NCBI GenBank assembly: GCA_026545225.1
Contig: CM048847.1
Location: forward strand, 4,402,001 to 4,466,000
Direction of reading: 5' to 3'
Length of the DNA: 64,000 nt
Origin: Cornus controversa
Taxonomy: Eukaryota > Streptophyta > Magnoliopsida > Cornales > Cornaceae
Part shown: positions 1-9,600 of the stretch, piece after piece
Position numbering within the stretch: position 1 is the stretch's first letter
How the letters are laid out: each line of letters begins with the position of its first letter
Program-made: the position numbers and the translations under genes
The notes under the pieces: generated by a model
What the model saw: only the letters and a program-made list of their open reading frames with translations
The model's database searches: none
Told to the model about the DNA's origin: nothing

Positions 1-534
1 GTTTCGGGTGAAGAAGAGAGGTGTAGGTTGTGTTTCACATGCTTTAGGATGGTGAGAGGTGTAGAAAGTTGTGTTTTCTTCTTCTCTAGAGTCCTATCTT
101 TTCACAATTGTGTATATTGTGTTGGTGGTAGCATGTGGGTTTGAAGTATATGAGTGTAAGAAATTGATACATAGGTATTATGTGCTCAATTTGGTGTATA
201 TGTGGAAAAATGTGTACCAAGTGTCATATATGTAATTATATGTGGAAATGTGGTTGTTGAATGCATGTTTAGTTCTATGTGCTAAAATTATGCATTGAGT
301 GTAGCATGAGTAAAATATGCTAATTTTGAAGTTGTATGCATATGAGATGGTATATGCATGTGTTATACATATATGTGCTATATGTGGTATGTGGTGATGA
401 AAAATATGCTTGTTACTTCTTTTTAGTATCAATGAGCATGATTTGTGCATGAAAATAAAATGTCATGTGTATATGCATTCATATTGCATACGTGGGAAGT
501 TGCGAGAAAAATGACGCAAATGAGGTGCACGGGG

Positions 535-842
535 CTTCGGAGTAGTCCAACCGTGTTGTGAGATGTGGTAAAATTATCCACTACGTATGGCCCTCGGAGT
601 GGACCCGCCATACCAAGGTTTAATGCCTAAGATCGGAGTATGTCCAATACTAATGACCTTTCGAAGTTGTCCCGGTCATAGGATGATTATCGGAGGATGT
701 CCATGATTCGTGAGCCTCGGAGTTGCCCCCTCACTCTATGGCAATCCCATATATTGCTATGGTAGAATGACCCTTCGGAGTTGTCCCGGTCATTGGATGT
801 TATCGGAGTTGTCCAAGGTTACATGATCCTCGGAGCGGACCA
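535..842 (+). repeat. Degenerate TCGGAGTTGTCC motif cluster in the LTR
   Basis: Nine variants of the core TCGGAG-(T)-TGTCC occur in about 300 bp, near 536, 593, 632, 660, 689, 716, 774, 802 and 829. They are irregularly spaced and sit between short variable stretches. The equivalent zone of the inverted LTR copy holds related sequence (CCGCTCCGAGGATCATG at about 3420-3437) and then a regular 47-bp minisatellite, so this LTR zone tends to amplify short motifs. No function can be assigned. Confidence 0.7.
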
Positions 843-1698
843 ATCATGTAGGGTATCGGATGAGGACCGAGAGAGAGAGCATTTACTCACTTTAATGCTT
901 TTATGTTTGAACATGTCGTACATGATTTGTGAAATATGCAATCCTCTTTAATTGCATTTGTTGATGTGTTTGTGAGATTGTGGACGTGGCATGTAGTGTA
1001 TTCATATGCATTCCATGTAGGTCGTGTCGGGTCGGCACTTAGAAGGGTTGGGGAACCTTTACTGAGCCACAGTGGTGCTCACCCCTTTATTCTAAATATT
1101 TTACAGATAAAGCGCCGATGACGGATGGGACGTGAGTGTCCAAGTGGAACACTAGTGGTGGTTTTGCTATCTTTTGAGTTTTGGAGCATTTTTGTGGCTA
1201 TCCATGCCGGCTTGTGGCATGTGACTTATGTTTTGAGTTGTGGTTGGACTTTGGACATATGTACTTTTGATGTATGTATTGGATTGTAAACTTGTTGGGT
1301 GTGAAAAGACAACGGTTTAATACATGTAGCGCCCATGGTGGCATTTTATTCATTTTGATGATGTTTTCATTTTGAATGGGTTGTGTGCGTGAAAGAAATG
1401 ATTCATTTTGGTGTATGAATTCAATTATGAAAGTGATTTGAGTGTGAGGTTGGTGTTTTGGAAATGAATTTGGAAATCAAGGTTGGTTCATATACTTGAG
1501 TTATGGGTGTATTGTGAACCTAGGGAAATTTCTATGATTATGCAAGATTTGAGACTCAAATGTATAGGTTGATGTGTGAGTATGATTTTATATCAATGGT
1601 AGATGATTTATATGAAATATGAATGATCTAAGGTGGTTTGGTTGAGATTTGGATTCAATTTGATCTTGTGTAGGTGTTTGGGAATTTCCGGGCAGTGC

Positions 1699-1943
1699 AT
1701 TTCGATCAATCGAAATGCCCATTTCGATTAATCGAGATGCCCATCTCGATTGATCGAAATGGTTGCGAGATTTTATGTATTTTCAGGCCTTATTTCGATC
1801 AATCGAAGTCCCAGTTTCGATTAATCGAAATAATGCAGGTCCAAGATACCGAGAGGGTGTTTGCTTCGATTGATGGGGTCAAAATCTCGATTAATCGAGA
1901 TGCATTTCGATTGATCGAAATGCCAATTTCGATTAATCGAGAT
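1699..1943. repeat. Cluster of eight 18-bp CGAT palindromes
   Basis: Eight near-palindromes of the form ATYTCGATYRATCGARAT lie at 1699-1716, 1721-1738, 1743-1760, 1792-1808, 1814-1831, 1884-1901, 1904-1921 and 1926-1943, with a degenerate half at 1864-1875. They form three groups (3, 2 and 3) with start-to-start spacing of 22 bp, and once 20 bp. The centres are ATCAAT, ATTAAT or ATTGAT. A 22-bp step is not a multiple of three, so the open frame across 1674-1997 is not evidence of coding. The array lies in the 3' third of the LTR, probably R/U5. Possible roles are a protein-binding array or foldable RNA; neither is shown. Confidence 0.85.
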
Positions 1944-2323
1944 TACTATTCACAGCTTTTTCCAAAACTTCATTTTGACGTAATTTCTTCGTTCTAGATC
2001 GGAATTGAGCGTGGTTTTTTTTTAAATTGAGTATTTTTGGATTCTATATCCAATGGTGTAAGCCTCAGTTCCAGATTCCAAACACAGAAAGTTTTGAGAC
2101 TCGAAAGTGAGTGATTCTTAAAAGTGTGGGCGTGTAAATGTTCACTAAGGTGTGTGATTTGATGTAGGGCCCATGGGGGTTGGTTAAGATGGATTTGTGT
2201 GCATTCATATGCAAGAATTAGGTTAAGCTTCCGCAGGGAATAAGGGTAATGAGGGTCCATTGGGACTAATGGACGGGTTAACCTCCGGTTGCCTGGGAGA
2301 CGGGGAATCGGGGCGTTACAGAA

Positions 2324-2335
2324 TGGTATCAGAGC
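2324..2335 (+). promoter_or_regulatory. Primer-binding site (tRNA-iMet type)
   Basis: TGGTATCAGAGC is complementary to the 3' end of plant initiator tRNA-Met and lies three bases after the LTR terminus TTACA. In LTR retrotransposons this is where tRNA-primed minus-strand synthesis begins. A hairpin follows directly (stem 2337-2343 with 2348-2354, loop AGAA). Confidence 0.85.
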
Positions 2336-2411
2336 ATCAGGTTAGAAAACCTGAGGACGACGGGTAGTGGTTGTACCATGAGTGAATTAGTGGAGTACTT
2401 GATACCAAGAA

Positions 2412-2423
2412 TGGTATCAGAGC
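2412..2423 (+). repeat. Second, duplicated primer-binding-site module
   Basis: The same 12-mer TGGTATCAGAGC recurs 88 bp downstream. It is again followed by a short hairpin, here stem CTAGGT (2425-2430) with ACCTAG (2437-2442). Only the first copy is correctly placed next to an LTR end, so this one is probably a duplicated leader segment. The pairing is kept although the stem sequence differs from the first copy. Confidence 0.7.
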
Positions 2424-2563
2424 ACTAGGTTGGAATACCTAGGGATGAAGGGTGAAACTTGATTTTATAGTCACTTGAGGTTAAGGATTTGAACATAAGG
2501 ATTTGAACTTGATATTGTAAATAATCAGCTTCTGGCATGATATACCTGCTTCACAATTTATAT

Positions 2564-2637
2564 GGACACTTCTGGGCACGTGTCCCCCCAGCATTTATAT
2601 CTAAACAATAAATATGGACACTTCTGGGCCCGTGTCC
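2564..2637. repeat. Two copies of a GGACAC...GTGTCC inverted repeat
   Basis: The 22-bp unit GGACAC-n10-GTGTCC followed by a C run occurs at 2564-2585 and 2616-2637, 52 bp apart. Each has a perfect 6-bp stem. The duplicated unit lies near the truncated end of the - strand LTR. No function is recognised. Confidence 0.6.
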
Positions 2638-3530
2638 CCCCAATATTTCTACAACATGCATAATACAATAATAAATATACATGTCTCAGTCCTTGAACGT
2701 CCGTATTAAATACATACATCACATGAATAAATACAATTGAAGGGACTGAATCAATATAATCGCTTTATACATTTAATCCAAATGTAAAGCATCTATCTAT
2801 CCACTATCCTGGATATACACTAGATTCTAAGGAATCTAGATACTACCTCTGCAACCGGTGCTGTCAGTCCCCTAACTAACTCCAAAACCAGCAATACCTG
2901 CAAAACCTGGGAGGGGGTGAGCTCAAAGGCCCAACAAGGTATGTAGAACCATACTATCACTGCTGCAGCAGGTCGATCCTCACATATTCTCAAAAATATA
3001 CATGCACTTAAATATATCACAATATTTAAGACCATGCTCTACCTAGCATGCATGAACCAATGATGTATATGGCTACTCTAGCACATATGAACATGCATAA
3101 TCCACAACACATAAGTTTAGAACTCATTTTCAACATGCTTGAAAGCAATGAACATCAGGCATCAATATGTATATAGAACATATATATATCAACACATTTA
3201 CATAAACGATGTAAATCAACTACCACATCTCCTACTCGTCAAGTAGCATATCACAAATGCAATAAAGATGCATTTAAACAGGAAAACATGCTTAACAGAT
3301 AAACACATAAGCATAAAGGTATTTTTCACCTTCCACGGTCATAATCCAATACATAAGACAAGCATCAAAGCTTACACATACTCTCACTCTCGGTCCTCAT
3401 CCGATACCCCACATGATTGGCCCGCTCCGAGGATCATGTGACCTAGGACAACTCCGATAACCATCCTATGACCTTGACCTACTTCGCCAACGTCATACTT
3501 CCGGGGCAATATTTTGGTTTGCCCATTGGT

Positions 3531-3790
3531 GATTAGACCATATCAGCACCGTCACCAATTATTCGTTTACTCAAGGTGATTAGACCATATCAGCACCGTC
3601 ACCGAGTATTAGGTGGCTCAAAGTGGTTAGACCATATCAGCACCGCCACTGAGCTTATTTTGACTCAAGATGATTAGACCATATCAGCACCGTCACCGAG
3701 TCTTAGATGGTTCAAGGTGGTTAGACCATATCAGCACCGCCACCGAGTATTTACCTACTCCGAGGTGGATAGACCACTGTCACCGAGTAT
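3531..3790. repeat. 47-bp minisatellite inside the - strand LTR
   Basis: The motif GATTAGACCATATCAGCACC (or with GGTTAG) starts near 3531, 3578, 3625, 3672 and 3719, an exact 47-bp step, with CGTCACCGAGT or CGCCACCGAGT linkers. Decayed copies that have lost the ATATCAGC core continue to about 3910. The + strand LTR copy does not have this regular array, so it expanded after the copies separated or was lost from the other. Confidence 0.85.
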
Positions 3791-4999
3791 TTACCTACTC
3801 CAAGGTGACATAACCGCTCCAACGCCCTCACCGTGACCGAGTATTGACCTACTCTGGGTGATTTGCCTACTTTATGACCACAACCATACCCGAGTATTAA
3901 CCTACTCTAGGTAATTCAACCACACTTCCCCGTTTCCTCACAACGGCCCCATATATGCATTTCAAACATATAAACACTAAGCATTCAATGTTCATGTCTC
4001 ATAATGCCTAAGCTAGTTAAAAGGACATAGCATGCATTTCATCTCCACATAAACCCACATAAACCACATATGTGTCATTTCCCTCCCATATATGCAGTAT
4101 GGATGCATATATACACAGCATAATATTTTCATGCATCAACCCATGCCTATGAATACTAAAAAGAAGTATTTAGCATGCTTCTCATCACATTCCAACATAT
4201 ATAGCACATATATGTTCAAAACCCGCATAACACCTCATAAATGCAAACAACTTCAACTTAGCACGTTTTTGTCATGCTATAACCAATGCATACTTTCGAT
4301 ATATGTAAACATAGCTAGCATGCATCTCATATCCACATTCCCACATATAGCCACGTATATGTCAAATCATGCATATAAGTCACATATGCACCTACGCTAG
4401 CATAAATACAGTCATGCTCTCATTCAATGCATGTATTCACTACAAGTAGCTAACATGCATTCCAATCACAATATATATATACACATATATATTACGTCAC
4501 CCACATATGCATCAAGAACATATTAAACACTTAGCACATTTCATGCTTTTCAAATGCTCGCCATAAGTTATATTCAACTTAGCATGCATTTCGACCTCCG
4601 CAACCATATATATATATAATCACATACATATATATACATCCTGAACACCATGCATAAGAACCACATATGCCTACAAGACAACACAGAGCTAAACAGGTAT
4701 TATTTAGCATGCTTTCCATAGACTTTAATCTATACATACATGCATATCACAACGCAAATAGGTGATAAATCTAACATGTTATCGCTTCCCAAACCCGCAC
4801 ATACATATATATACACACACGCATATGTATATCCTCTCACATCCCATGTATGCACCACATTCCCTATACACATATATATATAAACGCCTACATATATATG
4901 TATATACACATACCACATATGATTAAATTAAGACATATGTAAATTACTTAACGTACGTAAAAGATATGTACGAGATAGAGGCAAGAATCAACTTGCCTT

Positions 5000-6180
5000 A
5001 GGTCCCGCTCTCAACCGGTTCGTGCCTGCAAATCGGCCTGTTTCCAAGCCCGATCCAGTCCTGTGTCGAAGTCCACACGAGCAAACCCATTGGACTAATT
5101 CCAGCCCACTTCTAGTTCCATTGGAAACCCAACACAACCTCAAGGCCTAAGCCACCTTCGGCAGCCACTTCCAGCACCCAAAACCCATTTGAATATCAAA
5201 CCCAAACCGAGTTGCAATCAAACCCAGTTATCATCAAACCGCCGGACAGCCACCGCCGTGTCACGGCCACCACCAGCCACGAAAAACCCAACAGGAACCC
5301 ACGGAAGCCACACCCAAGCCGAGACCAAACACCATGAACCACCATTTCCACGGCTATACAGACCCTCCGGTGCCACCATGTGCATCCTCAAACAGCCTCA
5401 AAACAGCCGCTAGCCAAGCCGAGCGCACCATCGTCGGGCCATCCGAAGCCAACCCAAATCGGAGATCCACAACCCTCAGCCAAGAAATCCCAGCCGCTGT
5501 CAACAACCCGCAAGCTACAATCACAAAGGCCACCACTCACATACCCAAACGAAATCCATTTGAAAACCAAACCCAACCAACTCACCGTAATGGATCTATT
5601 AGCCGAAGCCTCTGTAAACCGACCCACCTGTCGAAGACCGAGCACCACCACGGCATCAACACCCTCACCCACGGCCGGCCCAAGAAAACCCAGCCGTGAA
5701 CCCAGCCAAACACCATCGAGCTCGACCCAAGATCGAACCAACCACCGAAACCCCCATCGAACCAGTTGTGCTCAACCCGAAAATCGAACTAACCCAGCCC
5801 CATCCGAAGCCTCTGCCGTCGTCGAAGTGCCACCTCAACGGCCGTACTCAACCGAAACCAATATGAATAACCCCAAAAATGGAACCAAACACAGCCCCAA
5901 ATCAAGCCGTGCGCACCCTCCCCTCGGTACGATCTCGCCGAAGCACTGGGAAGGCCCATCTCCTCACCACCAGCCCACCACCATGAGCCAAAACCCCTGC
6001 CGGGAATGACCGCCGCCGCCGTGAACTGAGTCCTTCACCGACGGACCCAGAAACCCCAGCTGCAAACAACCCCCTTCGGTCCGAGCACCACGCGACACCG
6101 GGCAACTTCACCCCGCGTCACCACCGCTGCCGACAGCCGGCAGAAGCGCCGCCGTGAGAACCCACCTGCCGCCGTCGCGG
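5000..6180 (-). other. AC-rich (GT-rich on - strand) block, no recognisable gene
   Basis: For nearly 1.2 kb the + strand is strongly enriched in A and C and the LTR-sense strand in G and T. GC content is higher than in the flanking LTR, and CGG/CCG trinucleotides become common after about 5900. Overlapping frames occur on both strands (for example 5380-6009 + and 5388-5741 -), rich in proline/threonine or glycine/valine because of this bias. Since the block lies within the LTR and matches no family I recognise, I treat it as non-coding. Confidence 0.5.
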
Positions 6181-6330
6181 CTCCTCTTTCTCTCTTCCCG
6201 ATCTCCTTCCTCGGCTTCTCTCTCTTCTCGATTTTTCTCTCTCCCCGATTCTCTCTCCTTTTCTCTTTTCTTTTCCTTTTCTTTTTCTTTCTTCTTTTCT
6301 TTTTCTTTTTCTTTTCTTTCTTTTCGGCTG
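6181..6330. repeat. Pyrimidine (CT/T) tract within the LTR
   Basis: The + strand is almost wholly C and T here (TCTTTTCTTTTC-type runs). On the LTR-sense strand it is an AG-rich tract ending near AGCCGAAAAG. It creates spurious lysine/glutamate-rich and serine/phenylalanine-rich frames on the two strands. Confidence 0.85.
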
Positions 6331-6393
6331 ATCATAGCTTCTCATCCTCTTATCTCCTACCAAATGAGATCCCCTCATTATTTGTGTACATAT

Positions 6394-6575
6394 ATTATAT
6401 ATATATATATACATACTTAACCCACATGCACTATTGACCCTCTACATGCACAAAATTACCAATGTGCATTTCCATGTATTCATAATTGCATAAAGCCCCC
6501 CCCCATATATTTATAATTGAATATAAATATATAGGCACTATATATATATAGAGAGATATATATATATATATACAT
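6394..6575. repeat. AT microsatellites and a poly-C run near the LTR 5' end
   Basis: TA dinucleotide runs occur at about 6394-6412 and 6540-6572, and a run of nine C at about 6497-6505. This is simple sequence in what would be the U3 region of the - strand LTR. TA runs could resemble TATA elements, but none can be singled out as a promoter. Confidence 0.7.
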
Positions 6576-6694
6576 ATACTCACCTTCCACCTGTGTGGAA
6601 ACATATCCATACTTTTCCGAATTTAATTATCCCGAAAAATTTTAATCCGGTCAAAATTCACCGGGAACCGGTCAAAATTATTTCGGTCCTTACA

Positions 6695-9600
6695 AATTGT
6701 TTCCTTTAGATGTCCAAACGGTCGAACTTGGAACAAAGCACCATACGGTTGTGATGAAGATCGGATTGACTTGTTCGTCACTTCTTTTGGATACTTTGAT
6801 GGTCTAATTTGGAAAAAAGAAACTTACGATTCTGATTATGGCACGACTTCTCAAGGAATAGGTTTTTGAATCAGAACAACTCAAACTAAACTTGTTTAAA
6901 ATCATCGATAGCTTGGGAATTGGTTCTTTTACTTGTCCAGATGGTTGAAGTTGGCATAGAGCACCATAGGGTTGTGATCATGCATGCGTGCAGCATGGAA
7001 TTACTCTTTTCGATTCAAGATTTCCTGACGGTTGAATTTGGCATAAAGCAACGTATAATTCTAGGTATGGCACGATTTCACGTAGATTGGGACTTTTCGA
7101 ATCAGGACAAGTCAAACGAAACAAGTTCGAAACCGTTGTTGTCATTCTCTATTCTTCTGGAAATCCAGATGGTCAATTCTAGCACAAAGCGCCATACGGT
7201 TGTCGTCATGCCTGATTATTGCAAGCAATTGTTCTTTCGACTCAGAACAACTCAAACAAACATGGATGAAGATCGGATCGACATGCTCGTCGTTTCTTTG
7301 GGACGCTTTGATGGTTTCATTTAGAAAAAAGTAGCGTACGATTAGTATTATGGCACGACTTCTCTTGGAATGCGATTTTCGAATCAAAACAACTCAAATG
7401 AAACAAGTTTAAAATGGTCGGTAGCTTGCTAATTGTTTCCTTTAGATGTCCAAACGGTCGAATTTGGAACAAAGCACCATACGGTTGTGATGAAGATCGG
7501 ATTGACTTGTTCGTCACTTCTTTTGGATGCTTTGATGGTCTAATTTGGAAAAAAGAAACTTACGATTACTGATTATGGCACGACTTCTCAAGGAATGGGT
7601 TTTTGAATCAGAACAACTCAAACTAAACTTGTTTAAAATCATCGATAGTTTGGGAATTGTTTCTTTTACTTGTCCAGATGGTTGAAGTTGGCATAGAGCA
7701 CCATACGGTTGTGATCATGCATGAGTGCAGCATGGAATTACTCTTTTCGATTCAAGACGTCCTGACGGTTGAATTTGGCATAAAGCAACGTATAATTCTA
7801 AGTATGGCACGATTTCACGTGGATTGAGACTTTTCGAATCAGGACAAGTCAAACGAAACAAGTTCGAAACCGTTGTTGTCATTCTCTATTCTTCTGGAAA
7901 TCCAGATGGTCAATTATAACACAAAGCGCCATACGGTTGTCGTCATGCCTGATTATTGCAAGCAATTGTTCTTTCGACTCAGAACAACTCAAACAAACAT
8001 GGATGAAGATCGGATCGACATGCTCGTCGTTTCTTTGGGACGCTTTGATGGTTTCATTTAGAAAAAAGTAGCGTACGATTAGTATTATGGCACGACTTCT
8101 CTTGGAATGCGGTTTTTGAATCAAAACAACTCAAATGAAACAAGTTTAAAATGGTCGATAGCTTGCTAATTGTTTCCTTTAGATGTCCAAACGGTCGAAT
8201 TTGGAACAAAGCACCATACGGTTGTGATGAAGATCGGATTGACATGTTCGTCACTTCTTCTGGATGCTTTGATGGTCTAATTTGGAAAAAAGAAACTTAC
8301 GATTCTGATTATGGCACGACTACTCAAGGAATGGGTTTTTGAATCAGAACAACTCAAACTAAACTTGTTTAAAATCATCGATAGCTTGGGAATTGTTTCT
8401 TTTACTTGTGCAGATGGTTGAAGTTGGCATAGAGCACCATAGGGTTGTGATCATGCATGCGTGCAACATGGAATTACTCTTTTCGATTCAAGATTTCCTG
8501 ACAGTTGAATTTGGCATAAAGCAACGTATAATTCTAGGTATGGCACGATTTCACGTAGATTGGGACTTTTCGAATCAGGACAAGTCAAACGAAACAAGTT
8601 CAGAACCGTTGTTGTCATTCTCTATTCTTCTGGAAATCCAGATGGTCAATTCTAGCACAAAGCGCCATACGGTTGTCATCATGCCTGATTATTGCAAGCA
8701 ATTGTTCTTTCGACTCAGAACAACTCAAACAAACATGGATGAAGATCGGATCGACATGCTCGTCGTTTCTTTGGGACGCTTTGATGGTTTCATTTAGAAA
8801 AAAGTAGCGTACGATTAGTATTATGGCACGACTTCTCTTGGAATGCGATTTTCGAATCAAAACAACTCAAATGAAACAAGTTTAAAATTGTCGGTAGCTT
8901 GCTAATTGTTTCCTTTAGATGTCCAAACGGTCGAATTTGGAACAAAGCACCATACGGTTGTGATGAAGATCGGATTTACTTGTTCGTCACTTCTTTTGGA
9001 TGCTTTGATGGTCTAATTTGGAAAAAAGAAACTTACGATTCTGATTATGGCACGACTTCTCAAGGAATGGGTTTTTGAATCAGAACAACTCAAACTAAAC
9101 TTGTTTAAAATCATCGATAGCTTGGGAATTGTTTCTTTTACTTGTCCAGATGGTTGAAGTTGGCATAGAGCACCATAGGGTTGTGATCATGCATGCGTGC
9201 AGCATGGAATTACTCTTTTCGATTCAAGATTTCCTGACGGTTGAATTTGGCATAAAGCAACGTATAATTCTAGGTATGGCACGATTTCACGTAGATTGGG
9301 ACTTTTCGAATCAGGACAAGTCAAACGAAACAAGTTCGAAACTGTTGTTGTCATTCTCTATTCTTCTGGAAATCCAGATGGTCAATTCTAGCACAAAGCG
9401 CCATACGGTTGTCGTCATGCCTGATTATTGCAAGCAATTGTTCTTTCGACTCAGAACAACTCAAACAAACATGGATGAAGATCGGATTGACATACTCGTC
9501 GTTTCTTTGGGACGCTTTGATGGTTTCATTTAGAAAAAAGTAGCGTACGATTAGTATTATGGCACGACTTCTCTTGGAATGCGGTTTTCGAATCAAAACA

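Larger units (their letters stand above)
1..2320 (+). mobile_element. 3' part of a long LTR, + strand (Tekay/Del-like?), cut by window edge
   Basis: The segment ends in GGGCGTTACA, followed three bases later by a primer-binding site, which is how a 5' LTR ends. Its interior is homologous to the - strand of the LTR at about 2540-6694. For example, 310-520 matches the reverse complement of about 4070-4265, and the marker GGTATCGGATGAGGACCG occurs at 852-869 and, inverted, at 3391-3408. The other copy starts with TGTAAGG, so the family has TGTAA...TTACA termini. Adding the distance from the right copy's start to the marker (about 3.29 kb) to that from the marker to this copy's end (about 1.45 kb) gives an LTR of about 4.7 kb. 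LTRs this long with an iMet primer site are typical of the Tekay/Del lineage, but no coding domain is present to confirm it. There is no convincing gene; the short frames near 178-611, 936-1121 and 1674-1997 lie in repetitive LTR sequence. Confidence 0.8.
2321..2539 (+). mobile_element. Leader remnant between two inverted LTRs
   Basis: About 200 bp follow the + strand LTR before sequence assignable to the inverted LTR begins. The stretch holds the two primer-site modules and a direct duplication of AAGGATTTGAAC near 2475-2500. No gag or pol coding sequence follows, so the + strand element is truncated right after its leader. The exact junction with the inverted LTR cannot be placed by eye; 2540 is approximate. 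Confidence 0.55.
2540..6694 (-). mobile_element. Long LTR of the same family, - strand, 3'-truncated
   Basis: On the - strand this copy starts at 6694 with TGTAAGGACCGAAATAATTT, directly next to satellite sequence. It runs down to about 2540 without reaching the GGGCGTTACA terminus seen in the + strand copy. Shared landmarks with 1-2320 include the GGTATCGGATGAGG marker and the GAAGTTGT...TATATGTGCTATAT zone. The two copies are clearly diverged, so they are not the LTR pair of one young insertion. The tract contains an AC-rich block (about 5000-6180 on the + strand), a pyrimidine tract, AT microsatellites and a 47-bp minisatellite, described separately. Open frames up to about 209 codons (5380-6009) are compositionally biased and resemble no protein I know. 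Confidence 0.75.

Noticed and set aside
1674-1997. 107-codon frame with repeated FDQSK/FRLIEM-like peptides
   Set aside because: The repeats come from palindromes phased at 22 bp, not a multiple of three, so the frame shifts between repeats; it is a nucleotide-level, not protein-level, repeat.
2324-2335. Possible tRNA gene fragment
   Set aside because: Only the 12 bases complementary to the iMet 3' end are present, beside an LTR terminus; no cloverleaf or A/B box context.
5380-6009. 209-codon proline/threonine-rich frame and overlapping glycine/valine-rich antisense frames
   Set aside because: They lie inside an LTR with strong base skew; open frames on both strands are expected there and no domain is recognisable.
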